Below are positions 50,581 to 60,049 of a stretch of 64,000 nucleotides of DNA, one piece after another (within the stretch, counting starts at the first letter, position 1; every line of letters begins with the position of its first letter). Both the position numbers and the translations under genes were made by a program. Location: contig NZ_JARWNW010000192.1 of the NCBI RefSeq assembly GCF_029868325.1, positions 42,996 to 106,995 on the forward strand. The letters are read 5' to 3'. This stretch comes from Nocardia carnea (lineage in GTDB: Bacteria > Actinomycetota > Actinomycetes > Mycobacteriales > Mycobacteriaceae). The notes under the pieces are model-generated. The model made no database searches. It was not told the origin of the DNA and saw nothing but the letters and a program-made list of their open reading frames with translations.

Positions 50581-51555
50581 TCACCAGCGGTTACGTGTCT
50601 CCTCCGCCCAGCCGACCGCACCGTCGAGGTCCAGCCAGCGGCCCTCGTCGGTGCGGGCGCGGCCGTGGAAAGTCCCGAAACACTGGTGGACGTCGTTGGC
50701 CAGCACCAGCAGATCGGTTTTGGCCGTGCGCGTATGGAACGGCCGGAATTCGGCTTCGACCCGTTCACCGGTGATATGCCAGGGCCGCAACCAATTCTCG
50801 CGGTCGTAGTCCCAGCGCAATTCGTCACTGATCTTGTGGACCCGGCCGTCCACGAGGAGAGCGTTCTCGGTGCTGCCGGTACCTTCGGTCCATTTACCAC
50901 CGAACTGGATCCCGAGCCCTGGCTTGTAACCGGCGGCCCAGTTCCAGCTGATGGCATACGGCCATTTCCCGCGGCCGTGGTCCAGCACCGCGAAGGCGTC
51001 GTCGAATACGTACTCCCGTGACCCCAGCGTCAGAGTCCCGGAAGCCGGCCGGCCCACATCCTTGACCGTGTACTGGAAACGCCGAGCACTCCACGGCACG
51101 ACCACCCCCAGGGATTCGTGGCCCGGCGGCAGCTCCGCCCGGACCGATATCCGCACACCGGTCGCGCGGGCCTCGATCACGGTCCCCGCCGCGTCGTTCG
51201 CCAATTCGATCTCGATGCCCCCGCCACGCACCGAGTTCACCCCTTCTCCGCTGCGCTCCCCCAGCACCGCTCCCCGCCCGAACGGCACCACCGCGTCCCG
51301 CGTGGTCTCTTCACCCGTTTCCCGGTCCAGCACATAGATGCCGTGCACTCCGGCGTAATCGAGGGTGGAAGCGACGATCCCCACGATATGTTCCGTGGTG
51401 ACGATGCCCCAGTACTCCCAGCGTTTCCGGCGACCCCACCCGCGCAGGTTCCCGCGGTGCAGGGGCCGCCGCGTCCATCCGACGGCGGCGGGCTCGAGCC
51501 GGCCGTCCGGGCGGCACAGGTCGACGGGTTCGGTGATTTCGCGTTCCGTTGCCAT
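50581..51555 (-). CDS. DUF2804 family protein
   Basis: About 324 residues of beta-rich DUF2804 type. ITEPVDLCRPDGRLEPAAVGWTRRPLHRGNLRGWGRRKRWEYWG is the characteristic N-terminus (in parts), DDAFAVLDHGRGKWPYAISWNWAAGYKPG carries the conserved DHGRGxWPY, and LRPWHITGERVEAEFRPFH follows. Family members relate in fold to lipocalin/carotenoid-hydrase-like proteins; function is unknown. GAGG lies upstream of ATG 51555, so the earlier in-frame start is not used. It is convergent with the MFS gene. Confidence 0.88.
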   Translation of the reverse strand: MATEREITEPVDLCRPDGRLEPAAVGWTRRPLHRGNLRGWGRRKRWEYWGIVTTEHIVGIVASTLDYAGVHGIYVLDRETGEETTRDAVVPFGRGAVLGERSGEGVNSVRGGGIEIELANDAAGTVIEARATGVRISVRAELPPGHESLGVVVPWSARRFQYTVKDVGRPASGTLTLGSREYVFDDAFAVLDHGRGKWPYAISWNWAAGYKPGLGIQFGGKWTEGTGSTENALLVDGRVHKISDELRWDYDRENWLRPWHITGERVEAEFRPFHTRTAKTDLLVLANDVHQCFGTFHGRARTDEGRWLDLDGAVGWAEETRNRW

Positions 51556-51675
51556 ACCTGCCCGCAGCTCCTCACGACTCGGCATCCATTCGCAGCAGAG
51601 GACACTACTCGGCCGGGCCCGCCGCACCGGCGACACGATCCACGGGTGCCATGACTCCCGAACCGGCCGGCGTGA

Positions 51676-52431
51676 TCAGGGTTTGGTGGCCTCGACGAGG
51701 GTCCGGGCGGAGTACGCGACAAAGGGCCCCTGCTGCTGAATCCGGTCGTGTAGCCGGCGCAGCCGGTCATCGTATGTTTCGACGGTGAACCCGGGAACCA
51801 TCCAGACGACCTTCCGCAGGAAATACACCACGGCGCCGATATCGTGGAATTCCATCCGCAACCGTTCGGTGCGCTGGTCGGTGATCTCGAGCCCGGCCGC
51901 GCGCGCAGCGGCGGCCTCGTCGGCCGGGTCCCGGGCCCGCCGCGCTTCTGGTTGCGGGCCGAGGAAATATTCGACCAGTTCGAATACGCTCGCCGGCCCG
52001 ACGTGCTGGGCGAGGTAGGTCCCGCCCGATTGCAGCACCCGGGCGATCTCGTCCCACCGGATGGTCGCCGGATGCCGGCAGGTGACCAGGTCGAACGCCG
52101 CGTCGGCGAACGGCAGCGGAGCCTCGTCGGGGGTGGCGACGACGACCGCGCCCCGCGGATGCAACAGCGCGGTGGCCTTCGCGATATTCGGCGGCCACGA
52201 TTCGGTGGCCACCATGGTCGGCGGGAAGGTCTCGGCTCCGGCGAGGACTTCACCGCCACCGGTCTGGATGTCCAAGGCCGCGGTCGCGGATTTCAACCGC
52301 GCACTCATGAGCCGCTGGTAACCCCACGACGGCCGCGCTTCGGTGGCCCGCCCGTCGAGCCAGGAGAAATCCCAGCCCGCCACCGATACCGACGCCGCCT
52401 CCTCCACGAGGTCCTGATAGGTGCGATCCAT
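51676..52431 (-). CDS. Class I SAM-dependent methyltransferase
   Basis: A 251-residue methyltransferase. ALDIQTGGGEVLAG is the SAM-binding motif I (DxxTGxGE), VVATPDEAPLPFADAAFDLVTCRHPATI holds motifs II-III, and LQSGGTYLAQHVG motif V. C-terminal strands have ERLRMEFHDIGAVVYFLRKVVW. It methylates an unknown small molecule or lipid. ATG 52431 gives the complete family N-terminus (DRTYQDLVEEAASVSVAGWDFSWLDGR). It is next to the DUF2804 gene on the same strand, 120 bp apart; no link is established. Confidence 0.88.
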   Translation of the reverse strand: MDRTYQDLVEEAASVSVAGWDFSWLDGRATEARPSWGYQRLMSARLKSATAALDIQTGGGEVLAGAETFPPTMVATESWPPNIAKATALLHPRGAVVVATPDEAPLPFADAAFDLVTCRHPATIRWDEIARVLQSGGTYLAQHVGPASVFELVEYFLGPQPEARRARDPADEAAAARAAGLEITDQRTERLRMEFHDIGAVVYFLRKVVWMVPGFTVETYDDRLRRLHDRIQQQGPFVAYSARTLVEATKP

Positions 52432-52639
52432 AGGGGACGAGCCTTCCTGCCGGGCTGTCCGAAATCCACCGATTTCCGACCTCCGAGTGAACACCGGACA
52501 GTTGGCTGGAGACTCACGACGCGATCGCGTCCAGGGCGTTCGGCACCCGCTGACTTCCGGGAGTCCGCCGGCGGGCGCGGGCGCGGGCGCGAGTAGGCTG
52601 GTCAGCACTGTGCTCCGTCGACCGAAGGAGTGCGCAACG

Positions 52640-53401
52640 ATGGAGTGGTTTCTCCTTGCCGTGGCGGTCGTCGCGGTGGCGTTGATCCTCGTGTGGCGGT
52701 CCCGGCAGCGCGAACAGCGCGCGATCGAGCTGACCGACGCCCTCGCCGACGCCCGCCGCACCAACGAACGCCTCGGTGGGCAGATCTACAACCTGACCGG
52801 TACCAACACCGCCGCACAACAGGCGCTCGCCGACGCCGCGGAACGCCATAACGCCGCCGGCGGCCAGCTCGACCAGGCCGAGTCTGCTGTCCAAGCGCAC
52901 CTGGCGAAACAGACCGCCGTCGAAGGCCTGTACTACATTCGTGCCGCCCGTATCGCCATGGATATGGACCCCGGCCCCGCGGTGCCCGAACTGGAGGGCC
53001 GGGCGAGCGCGGGCGAAGTGAGCGAAGACCGGGAAATCGACTTCGAGAACCGCCGGATCGCTGCCTCACCCCGCCCCTCGTCCACGACACCGAACTACTA
53101 CCCCGGCGGCCGCGTGGCCGGCCGCCCGGTACCGGCCGGCTGGTATTCCGAACCGTGGTGGCGGCCCGCCATGATCGCCGGCGCCTGGGGGATCGGCTCG
53201 ACACTGCTGTTCACGTCGTTGTTCACCGGGATGGCCGGCGTCGGCTACGGCGCCCAGGGTTTCGAGAACGGCTACGGCGAAGGTTTTCAGGACGGACTCT
53301 CTGCAGGTGACCAGGGCGCGGACGCCGGCGGGGGTGACAGCTGGGGCGGCGACACAGGCGGCGACTGGGGTGGTTTCGACGCCGGAGGATTCGACTTCTG
53401 A
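52640..53401 (+). CDS. Membrane-anchored DUF1542-like protein with Gly/Asp-rich tail
   Basis: A 253-residue protein. An N-terminal membrane anchor (EWFLLAVAVVAVALILVW, residues 2-19) precedes a long coiled-coil helix (about 22-100, rich in Ala, Glu, Gln). A second hydrophobic stretch (RPAMIAGAWGIGSTLLFTSLFTG, about 175-197) leads to a tail with GYGEGFQDG and GGGDSWGGDTGGDWGGFDAGG-type low complexity. Similar architectures occur in mycobacterial DUF1542-type proteins. A cell-envelope role is plausible. GGAG precedes ATG 52640. Confidence 0.75.
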   Translation: MEWFLLAVAVVAVALILVWRSRQREQRAIELTDALADARRTNERLGGQIYNLTGTNTAAQQALADAAERHNAAGGQLDQAESAVQAHLAKQTAVEGLYYIRAARIAMDMDPGPAVPELEGRASAGEVSEDREIDFENRRIAASPRPSSTTPNYYPGGRVAGRPVPAGWYSEPWWRPAMIAGAWGIGSTLLFTSLFTGMAGVGYGAQGFENGYGEGFQDGLSAGDQGADAGGGDSWGGDTGGDWGGFDAGGFDF

Positions 53402-53507
53402 CCGGCCCTGCCCGGCGTTCGAACGATGGTGACGGGTGCGGCTACGGCCGTAGAATTGTGGCATACACCAGCGCATCGGACCGGCCACCTGGAAGGCAGG
53501 CAAACCA

Positions 53508-53948
53508 ATGACGCACCACCATGATCCCCTCGCCGCCGGCACCCACAACGCCCATACCTGGCTGCATGCGGTTGCCGACGATCTGGGCACCGAAGATCTC
53601 ACGTTCGCCCTGCGCGCACTGCGCGCCTGGATGCACACTGTCCGCGACCGGATAAGCGTGGCCAATTCCGCACATCTCACCGCTCAGCTACCTGATTTCC
53701 TGCGGGGCATCTGGTACGAGGGCTGGGTACCGAGTCGGGTACCGGGAGGACACGGTATCGCGGACTTCGTCGAAGAGTTCGCGGAACGGGCCGGTATCTC
53801 CGTCGGCGATGTCGCGTTCACGGCAGGTTGCGTGACCTCCACGCTGGACCGGATGATGTCACCCGGCCAGCTCGACCACGTGTTCGCCGTGTTCCCGGAC
53901 CGGTTGACCAGCGTGCTCCGCGGTAAGGAGTTGCTCGCCGGAGCCTGA
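53508..53948 (+). CDS. DUF2267 family protein
   Basis: A 146-residue DUF2267 protein. NAHTWLHAVADDLGTEDLTFALRALRAWMHTVRDRIS and ANSAHLTAQLPDFLRGIWYEGW (with the conserved LPxxLRGxWYEGW) form one helical unit. VEEFAERAGISVGDVAFTAGCVTSTLDRMMSPGQLDHVFAVFP is the second. The family's function is unknown, though members are often stress-linked (general knowledge, not seen here). It lies 106 bp after the membrane-anchored gene. Confidence 0.9.
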   Translation: MTHHHDPLAAGTHNAHTWLHAVADDLGTEDLTFALRALRAWMHTVRDRISVANSAHLTAQLPDFLRGIWYEGWVPSRVPGGHGIADFVEEFAERAGISVGDVAFTAGCVTSTLDRMMSPGQLDHVFAVFPDRLTSVLRGKELLAGA

Positions 53949-54044
53949 GACGCCGGAGTTCTGTGGTCCGGAATCGAACCGACCGTCCCATGGTTCTCTC
54001 CGGGCGAGTTTCGCCGACCGAGGACCACGGCCGAAGGGAGCAGT

Positions 54045-54977
54045 ATGCCCAGCACATCCCGGAACGAACTCTGGCCGGCCTTACGAGTGGACGAGTGGAC
54101 CGAGAGCCGCGACACCCTGCACATGTGGACACAGATCGTGGGCAAACTACGGCTGGCCCAGGCTCCGAGGGCCAATCACTGGTGGCATGTCCCCCTGTAC
54201 GTTTCCGCGCACGGTTTGACGACCTCGGCCATTCCCTACGATCGGGGCGTCCTCGATATCGAGTTCGATTTCATAGACCACCAGCTCCACATCCGCTCCA
54301 GTACCGGCGCACGGCACCGGATCAATCTGGAACCGAAGTCGGTGGCCGCCTTCTATGCCGAAGTCATGGCGGCGCTGCATGCATTGGGTATCGACATCAC
54401 GATCCTGGCCAGACCGGTCGAAGTCGAAACCGCGATCCCGTTCGCCGAGGACACCACACATGCCTCCTACAACCGGGACCACGCGCACGCCTTCTGGCGC
54501 CAGTTGGTGGCGGCCGACCGCGTCCTGAACCGGTTCCGCGGGCAGTTCGTCGGCAAAGCCAGCCCGGTGCACTTTTTCTGGGGGGCGATGGACCTGGCCT
54601 ATACCCGCTTTTCCGGGCGCCCCGCCCCACCTCATCCCGGCGGGGCCCCGAACTGCGCCGACTGGGTCATGGTCGAGGGCTACTCACACGAATTGGCCAG
54701 TGCCGGCTTCTGGCCCGGCGGCTCGGCCGAGGGCAGTTTCTACGCTTATGCCTACCCCGAACCCGACGGCTACGCGGATACCGCGATCCGGCCACCGGCG
54801 GGCTACTACGAGGCCTCGATCCACGAGTTCCTGCTTCCCTACGAGGCTGTGCGCACCGCCGACGAACCCGAAGCCACCGTGTTGGAGTTCCTCCAATCCA
54901 CCTACGAAGCCGCCGCCGGCGGCTGGGACCGGGGAAACCTGGAAGTGCACCCCACCCGCGGCGCGAGCGCCCGCTGA
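54045..54977 (+). CDS. DUF5996 family protein
   Basis: A 310-residue protein of the DUF5996 family. ELWPALRVDEWTESRDTLHMWTQIVGKLRLAQAPRANHWWHVPLYVS is its signature start (in parts), then TTSAIPYDRGVLDIEFDFIDHQLHIRSS, FRGQFVGKASPVHFFWGAMDLAYTRFSGR and EGYSHELASAGFWPGG. The conserved aromatic-rich pockets suggest ligand binding, but the function is unknown. The C-terminus is intact. It is monocistronic. Confidence 0.92.
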   Translation: MPSTSRNELWPALRVDEWTESRDTLHMWTQIVGKLRLAQAPRANHWWHVPLYVSAHGLTTSAIPYDRGVLDIEFDFIDHQLHIRSSTGARHRINLEPKSVAAFYAEVMAALHALGIDITILARPVEVETAIPFAEDTTHASYNRDHAHAFWRQLVAADRVLNRFRGQFVGKASPVHFFWGAMDLAYTRFSGRPAPPHPGGAPNCADWVMVEGYSHELASAGFWPGGSAEGSFYAYAYPEPDGYADTAIRPPAGYYEASIHEFLLPYEAVRTADEPEATVLEFLQSTYEAAAGGWDRGNLEVHPTRGASAR

Positions 54978-55172
54978 CCACACCGAACGCACGGCGGGCG
55001 CCCGGGTGAGGGTGGTATCGCACCGCGCTACCACTCCCATACTCCCGGCGCCGCGACCCTGTGTGGCCGGTGCGGGGGTCGTGGTGGTGGTCGGTGTCGT
55101 TGCGGCGCCGTCGCCGCCGATATTCAGGTCGACGCAGGAATAGTGGCGCACACACCGGCAGACCTCGTCGAA

Positions 55173-55188
55173 TGTCGCATAGGCGACA
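55173..55188. promoter_or_regulatory. 16-bp palindrome near the M20 peptidase 3' end
   Basis: TGTCGC-ATAG-GCGACA is a perfect inverted repeat, 29 bp past the M20 peptidase stop (55218, minus). It may be a short terminator stem or an operator. No T-run follows. Confidence 0.35.
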
Positions 55189-55217
55189 ACGCTGGATCGG
55201 CGCCGTCCGGGTCGACG

Positions 55218-56549
55218 CTATCCGCGTAATACAGAAGTGTAGAAGCGGATTCCGCGTTCGAGATCGTCGATACCGAGCCGCTCGTCGGTGGAATGCAGCA
55301 GACCGCGCGCCTCGGCGTTCATCTCGAACGGGTAGAAGCGGTAGACGTGGTCACTGATCTGCGCGAGGTGGCGGGCATCGCTGGCGCCGACGACGAGATA
55401 AGGCGAGGTGATCGATCCGGGAAAGGTTTCGGCGACGGCCTTTTCGACTCGGGCGAACGCGGGGCCCGCCGCGGGCGATACGGGGGTCGGCTCGGAGGAA
55501 GTGAGGATTTCGAGCCGGACCTCGGGATCATCGATGGCCCTGCGGATGCGCTCGACGGTTCCGGCGACCGTTTCGCCGGTGAGAATGCGGATATTGATGA
55601 CCGCACGCGCGGATTCGGCCATGACGTTGTTGCCCTTACTACCTTCGAGCACGGTGGGCACCGCGGTCGTGCGGACCATCGCGTTCAACAGTGGCCCGGA
55701 ACGGCGCATAAGGGTTGTGATCAGCCATTGCAAACTGTCTGCGCGGGAAAGAACCGCACCGAGTGGACCACCCGCCTGGGCGCCGATGGTTGTGAGCATA
55801 TCCATGATGGGCGGGGTGACAGTGGCCGGAAAACCGCCGTCGCCGACCTTCGCCAGGGCACGCGCGAGACGAGTGGTGGCCGGATGCTTCCCCGGCATCG
55901 AGGCGTGGCCGCCCGGGTCGACGGCGGTCAACTGCAGGTCGAGTATGCCCTTTTCGGCCGTGCCGATCACGGCGACCTTCTCCCGGATCGGGAAGATATC
56001 GCCGGCCACCCCGCCGCCCTCGTCGACGACCAGGCCGGGCACGATCTTTTCCTGCCGGAAATAGTCGACAACAGCCGGAACCCCGTCACCCGCGACTTCC
56101 TCGTTGTGACCGAACAACAGATAAACATCACGGTCGGGTGTGAAACCCTGTGCCAGCAGATTTTCGACCGCCTCGAAAATGCACACCAGTGGGCCTTTGT
56201 CATCGATGGCGCCCCGGCCCCAGATCTCCCCGTCGGCGACGGCGCCCGAGAACGGCGGATGGGCCCAGCCGTCGGGATCCCCGGGCGAAACGACATCTTG
56301 ATGAGCCATGAGCACAATCGGATCGTCGGCGGATCCGGTCGCCCAGTGGTAGAGCAGGGTGTGGCCGGCGAAGATCTGCTTCTGCAATTTCGCGGCTACC
56401 AGGGGATACAGATTGTCCAGGGCATCGCGAAAGGCGGCGAACCGGGCCCAATCGGTGTCGCTGCCGTCCGGTGTGCTCACCGTGGGAATCTGCAGCAGGC
56501 TGACGAATCGCCGCACTGCGAGATCGATATCGGTGGCGACGTCCGGCAT
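55218..56549 (-). CDS. M20 family dipeptidase/carboxypeptidase (CPS-like)
   Basis: A 443-residue zinc peptidase. LMAHQDVVSP (first zinc His and Asp), WGRGAIDDKGPLVCIFEAVENLL (bridging Asp), FGHNEEVAGDGV (catalytic Glu pair), VDEGGGV (Asp/Glu ligand) and DPGGHASMPG (dimerisation-domain His) follow the carboxypeptidase S/M20 consensus. VVGASDARHLAQISDHVYRFYPF holds the last His. The substrate is probably a dipeptide or N-acyl amino acid. GGGAGG precedes ATG 56549. No signal peptide is seen. Confidence 0.93.
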   Translation of the reverse strand: MPDVATDIDLAVRRFVSLLQIPTVSTPDGSDTDWARFAAFRDALDNLYPLVAAKLQKQIFAGHTLLYHWATGSADDPIVLMAHQDVVSPGDPDGWAHPPFSGAVADGEIWGRGAIDDKGPLVCIFEAVENLLAQGFTPDRDVYLLFGHNEEVAGDGVPAVVDYFRQEKIVPGLVVDEGGGVAGDIFPIREKVAVIGTAEKGILDLQLTAVDPGGHASMPGKHPATTRLARALAKVGDGGFPATVTPPIMDMLTTIGAQAGGPLGAVLSRADSLQWLITTLMRRSGPLLNAMVRTTAVPTVLEGSKGNNVMAESARAVINIRILTGETVAGTVERIRRAIDDPEVRLEILTSSEPTPVSPAAGPAFARVEKAVAETFPGSITSPYLVVGASDARHLAQISDHVYRFYPFEMNAEARGLLHSTDERLGIDDLERGIRFYTSVLRG

Positions 56550-56759
56550 ACCGGTTCCTCCCGGGAGAAGATGCATGGCTGGCGTGTGAAGCCCTGTTCG
56601 CAGCCTAGCGCCCGCGCGGCGTGATATCGGGCTACCTCACCGATCGCTATACGGTCGCTACCGCCGTGATCCGCGCTTCCGGACGCGGTGAACATCGCAT
56701 CGCGGGTGGCCGGTCGAGGCCTTCGCCGGCGAGTAGGGCACCGCGCAAGAACTTCGAAT

Positions 56760-56835
56760 AATCGGTTCGGGAGCCCGGTCGTATGCGTCAGCACCATTCG
56801 GGCGGTGATACCGCCCGCCACAGGAGGGCCTGCGA
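56760..56835 (-). pseudogene. Beta-lactamase-type serine hydrolase remnant
   Basis: On the minus strand a 15-20 residue run GITARMVLTHTTGLPN matches the helix and 'LTHTTGLP' motif found after the SxxK region of class-C beta-lactamase-fold hydrolases. No SxxK, YxN or terminal parts are present. The rest of the 340-bp gap 56550-56889 has no recognisable gene. Confidence 0.4.
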
Positions 56836-56889
56836 TCATATTTGTCAACAGAATCGCAACAGGATGCCGCAGATCGATACGATGCCTCG

Positions 56890-57510
56890 ATGTCCCGGAC
56901 CGCCGCGAAAGTACTACCGCCGATCGCCGCGCGACCGGATGGCGAGGAGAACCGCTACCTCCTGAAGTTCAAGTCGTCGCTGGTCGAACGTTGGTCGCTG
57001 ACCCGTATGACCGAGTTGTACGAGATCGTCGACCTATCCGCCTATCTGTGGGCAGTGGACCGTTCCGAGGAGGCTCTCGCCGTCCTGCGCTCGGTGACCA
57101 CTGTGATCACCGAGCCACCACGGACACGGGACGGCACGATCGACTACAACGTCTGGTGCCCGGTCGCGGCAGCCAACGCGCTGGAGGCCCGCCTGCTGCG
57201 TGATCGTGGTGACGCCGCGGCGCAGCCCGCGGCCGACCGGCTCGTCGGCGATCCGGGTCTGGCGGACAACCCGGACTTCATCCGGGAAAAGGTGACGGAC
57301 GCGCCGGGAAAGATGGCCACCGCTGCGGCCGAAACCTCGGCGAAACGGGCCTGCCATCGATTGTCCCGGACTCTGCTCGATCTGCTGTTGCTCGCCGAGC
57401 TTGCGGCCGCGGGTCACCCCTACGCCGTCTACTACGATGCTGCCGAGGTGGCGCAGCTGATCGAATCGGGCCGCGATCTGCTCGGCACCCGACTCATGGC
57501 TGCCGCATAA
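56890..57510 (+). CDS. Conserved hypothetical protein (helical)
   Basis: A 206-residue helical protein. LLKFKSSLVERWSLTRMTELYEIVDLSAYLWAVDRSEEALAVLRSVT and WCPVAAANALEARLLRDRGDAAA suggest TPR-like helix pairs, and AAETSAKRACHRLSRTLLDLLLLAELAAAG another. The function is unknown. ATG 56890 is preferred; a TTG start 48 bases upstream would add a polar extension. There is no signal peptide or membrane segment. Confidence 0.7.
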   Translation: MSRTAAKVLPPIAARPDGEENRYLLKFKSSLVERWSLTRMTELYEIVDLSAYLWAVDRSEEALAVLRSVTTVITEPPRTRDGTIDYNVWCPVAAANALEARLLRDRGDAAAQPAADRLVGDPGLADNPDFIREKVTDAPGKMATAAAETSAKRACHRLSRTLLDLLLLAELAAAGHPYAVYYDAAEVAQLIESGRDLLGTRLMAAA

Positions 57511-57950
57511 CCCCTGCCGGGCAGCCGCGCCGCCGGGTTCGGCGACGCGATCGCCGAGTTCTGAGCCATGGTCGGCATCTTGCCCGCGGCGAAGCATACT
57601 TCTGGACAGCCAGGCGGGTGAGAATTCCGTGAACGGTAACTATATGAAAGCTGACGATCGGCGCAAGCGGATATAATCTCAGGTCGGGCTCATATTCCAG
57701 AAAATTGCAGGCATATAGATACCGTGACGGATCCGCCGATATGCAGCAAAGACATTGCCTGTTCGAGCAGGAAATCTTGCCGAACTTAACTATCGAAGTC
57801 GAATATTTAATCGCAGATAATGAAATTTCGGGCCTGCCGAATTTCATGGTTTCGTCCACGAAGAGATTCGAACAGGCTATATTTTAAACACCCATTTCAG
57901 AGGGTCCGACATCCGGTCGAACCGTTGCTCGACATTTCCTGGAGATAGCC
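57511..57950. other. 440-bp AT-richer stretch upstream of secreted-protein gene
   Basis: No gene is assigned. From about 57630 to 57890 base composition is clearly lower in GC than the surrounding DNA, with TATAAT-like TATAATCTC at about 57672 and repeated A/T runs. A short plus-strand open frame (57705-57887) lacks a ribosome-binding site. It may hold a strong promoter and long leader for the gene at 57951, or a remnant of imported DNA. Confidence 0.5.
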
Positions 57951-58568
57951 ATGAGATCTACCTCGTCCCTGCTTCGCGCAAGCATTCTTGCCCCGGTGGC
58001 CATCGCTACCGTCTTTTGTTCGACCGCACCGGCGAACGCCGCCCCCGTCAGCGTGAACTGGAGCTGCCAGGGCACGATCCTCGGTATCGGCCAGACTTCG
58101 ACCATGACCACATCGGTCACCGGCACCGCGCCGAGCTCGGCGGCATCGGGTTCCGAGGTGGCAATCACCATCACACCGGGTGTCTCGTCGGTTCCCAGTT
58201 CGGCGTCCGGCTTCACCGTGAACAACATCAGCAACCTGAAGATGACCATTCCGACCCCGGCGAATTCGACACTGGTCTCGGCTGACGTCTCCGGGGGTAC
58301 CGTGGACGGCACCGTCTCCACATCGGGTGGGAATGTCGTTCTGACCGTACCGGGTCCGATCGACGGCGGTACCAGCTTCACCCCGCCGGCGGTGACCATC
58401 AACGTCACCGCGGGCGCCGCCGGAACACCGATTACCAGCAAGTACGCGGGAACCAGCTACTCCGATCCGGGCATGACCATGACGACCAACGTCGCCTTGG
58501 TCGGCAATGTCGCGACCTCGTGCTTCCCGGACCCGTCCCCCACCCTCACCACCACAACTGTCAGCTGA
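57951..58568 (+). CDS. Secreted beta-rich protein (Ser/Thr-rich)
   Basis: A 205-residue exported protein. The signal peptide is residues 1-30, ending ANA before APVSVNW. The mature chain is rich in Thr, Ser, Gly and Val with alternating strand patterns (NNISNLKMTIPTPAN, GGNVVLTVPGPIDGG, TPPAVTINVTAGAAG) and two cysteines (about 38 and 194) that may form one long-range disulfide. Actinobacterial cell-envelope proteins of this kind are largely uncharacterised. GGAGA lies five bases before ATG 57951. It follows an AT-rich leader and ends at a terminator. Confidence 0.82.
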   Translation: MRSTSSLLRASILAPVAIATVFCSTAPANAAPVSVNWSCQGTILGIGQTSTMTTSVTGTAPSSAASGSEVAITITPGVSSVPSSASGFTVNNISNLKMTIPTPANSTLVSADVSGGTVDGTVSTSGGNVVLTVPGPIDGGTSFTPPAVTINVTAGAAGTPITSKYAGTSYSDPGMTMTTNVALVGNVATSCFPDPSPTLTTTTVS

Positions 58569-58631
58569 GCCTGCGGACGGGCACCACGGCGTAATGACCT
58601 GCGCCCGCGCCGGTGGCCGGTGGTGAACATG

Positions 58632-58665
58632 CCCGGACCGGGCTGCCCCAGCAGCCCAGTCCGGG
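58632..58665. terminator. Terminator hairpin after secreted-protein gene
   Basis: CCCGGAC-c-GGGCTG pairs with CAGCCC-a-GTCCGGG across six bases, 64 bp past the stop codon, followed by TCTCC. Confidence 0.7.
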
Positions 58666-59137
58666 TCTCCCGGCCGGAGCGGGTGCGGATCCGTTCCGGC
58701 CGGCGGTCATCCTTTCGAATTCGGTGTATTACCAGCCACTTCGGCCGAAAAACGAAAAGCACGGCACGGCATCGGCTGCTGTGTCGTACAGTGCATATCC
58801 CACACAGCCACGGTCGCTTCGACGGCCGGAGCAGTGCCCGATTTCGTGATGGTCGTCAGCCCGGTTCGAGCTGCCGGCCAATCGATTGACAGGAGCCCAC
58901 ATGTCCGGTTCGAACACTCGGCGGCAATCTCTACCGCACGCAGCGAAAATATCGGCATTCACGCGTGATCGACCGGCTCCCTCCGATCTCCACTGCGCTA
59001 CCACCCCTTGCGGCATTCATCGAATCCACCGATCCCCCTGACTCCCCGGACAGAACAGGACGCTGGGGTGCCGGCGCGTCCTGATCGGCGAATCCCGCTG
59101 AGCCGTCCAATGTTTCGAGTGATCAAGGGGAAGTCCT
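58666..59137. other. 472-bp gap before MarR gene
   Basis: No gene is recognised. A short frame at 58901 has an AGGAG before it but codes for no recognisable protein. The stretch presumably includes the MarR promoter. Confidence 0.45.
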
Positions 59138-59635
59138 ATGTGCCTGAGAACCACCGAGCCCGCCCGGATCTCGGTCGAGCTCAAAAGGGCCCTGGAGTTC
59201 TATCACGGAACCGTCGAGGATCTGATCCGCGAATTGATCAGAGTATTGGGCGTGAACGAAACCGATCGGCGCGCACTGGAGATCGTCCTGCTCGAGGACA
59301 AGAAGGCCACGACGCCGGGAATACTGGCCGAACGGCTCGGCCTCACCGCAGCCGGCGTCACAATCATGCTCAACCGGCTCGAGAAGCAAGGCTACATCGC
59401 CCGATCACTGCACCCGACCGATCGTCGTCGGGTGATTGTGATGGCCACCGAACTCGCGGCCCATCGCATACAAGAACTCGTCGTACCCATGATCGTGGAA
59501 AGCTACAAGATGTTGCTGAGCACGTACAGTTCCGCCGAACTCGACATAATTGCCGACTTTCTCATCCGGGCGGGTGAACTGCAACAAATCCACCGGCAAC
59601 GGCTGCGGGACGTGGACCCCTACTCGAAACCCTGA
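59138..59635 (+). CDS. MarR family transcriptional regulator
   Basis: A 165-residue MarR regulator. The wHTH is TPGILAERLGLTAAGVTIMLNRLEKQGYIARSLHPTDRRRVIVMAT, in which DRR is the wing signature (about residues 58-104). Flanking helices form the dimer (EDLIRELIRVLGVNETDRRALEIVL). The partner gene is not evident: the next genes are a GntR regulator and the 5-oxoprolinase operon 400 bp away. ATG 59138 is the first in a good frame, with AAGGGGAAG upstream. Confidence 0.85.
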   Translation: MCLRTTEPARISVELKRALEFYHGTVEDLIRELIRVLGVNETDRRALEIVLLEDKKATTPGILAERLGLTAAGVTIMLNRLEKQGYIARSLHPTDRRRVIVMATELAAHRIQELVVPMIVESYKMLLSTYSSAELDIIADFLIRAGELQQIHRQRLRDVDPYSKP

Positions 59636-60049
59636 AAAACTTTACGAAGCCTTACATAAGTTCGAGCGAAAATCCGAGGCGCTTCGAAATTCACCGGCCG
59701 GACTTGCCTGTGGAATTCTTTGTCCGCGAGTGGATCGCGACCGCATTCATCCCCATGCTGTTTCACTGCGTGCTGGTCGGGCGGCTTCCGTTACCGCTCG
59801 GCGTCGCCGCCCGCGAAGATTCCACCGCGACCTTCGGCCTCAGCACGTGGCCCGTGGTGACGATCGGGCCCGGTGCCATCACGGCGACTGAGCGGAGATC
59901 GACCACCCAAGGCAAGAGACCGGCCCGGCGCCTGCCGGCCGGCATCGGAGCGCGACGAGGTGTTACGCCCGGGGTCGTTCGTGTAAACGATCTCGTGGAT
60001 TCGCCGGGTGGGCTGGATTCTGCGACTGCATTCAGTGTATACAGTGGAT
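59636..60049. other. 414-bp gap upstream of the pxp operon
   Basis: No intact gene or remnant is recognised. It contains the promoter region of gntR-pxpABC; the last 15 bp hold the TGTATACA operator candidate. Confidence 0.5.
60036..60043. promoter_or_regulatory. GntR/FCD operator candidate TGTATACA
   Basis: An 8-bp palindrome TGTATACA, seven bases before the gntR start codon. It matches the GTnnAC-type core of FadR/FCD-subfamily sites and would block translation or transcription start, giving autoregulation of the operon. Confidence 0.5.

Noticed and set aside
57705..57887. 60-codon frame in the AT-rich gap.
   Set aside because: No ribosome-binding site, no recognisable motif; the stretch looks like leader or promoter DNA.
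58901..59055. Short plus-strand frame with AGGAG before ATG.
   Set aside because: No similarity or composition typical of a real protein; kept as gap text only.
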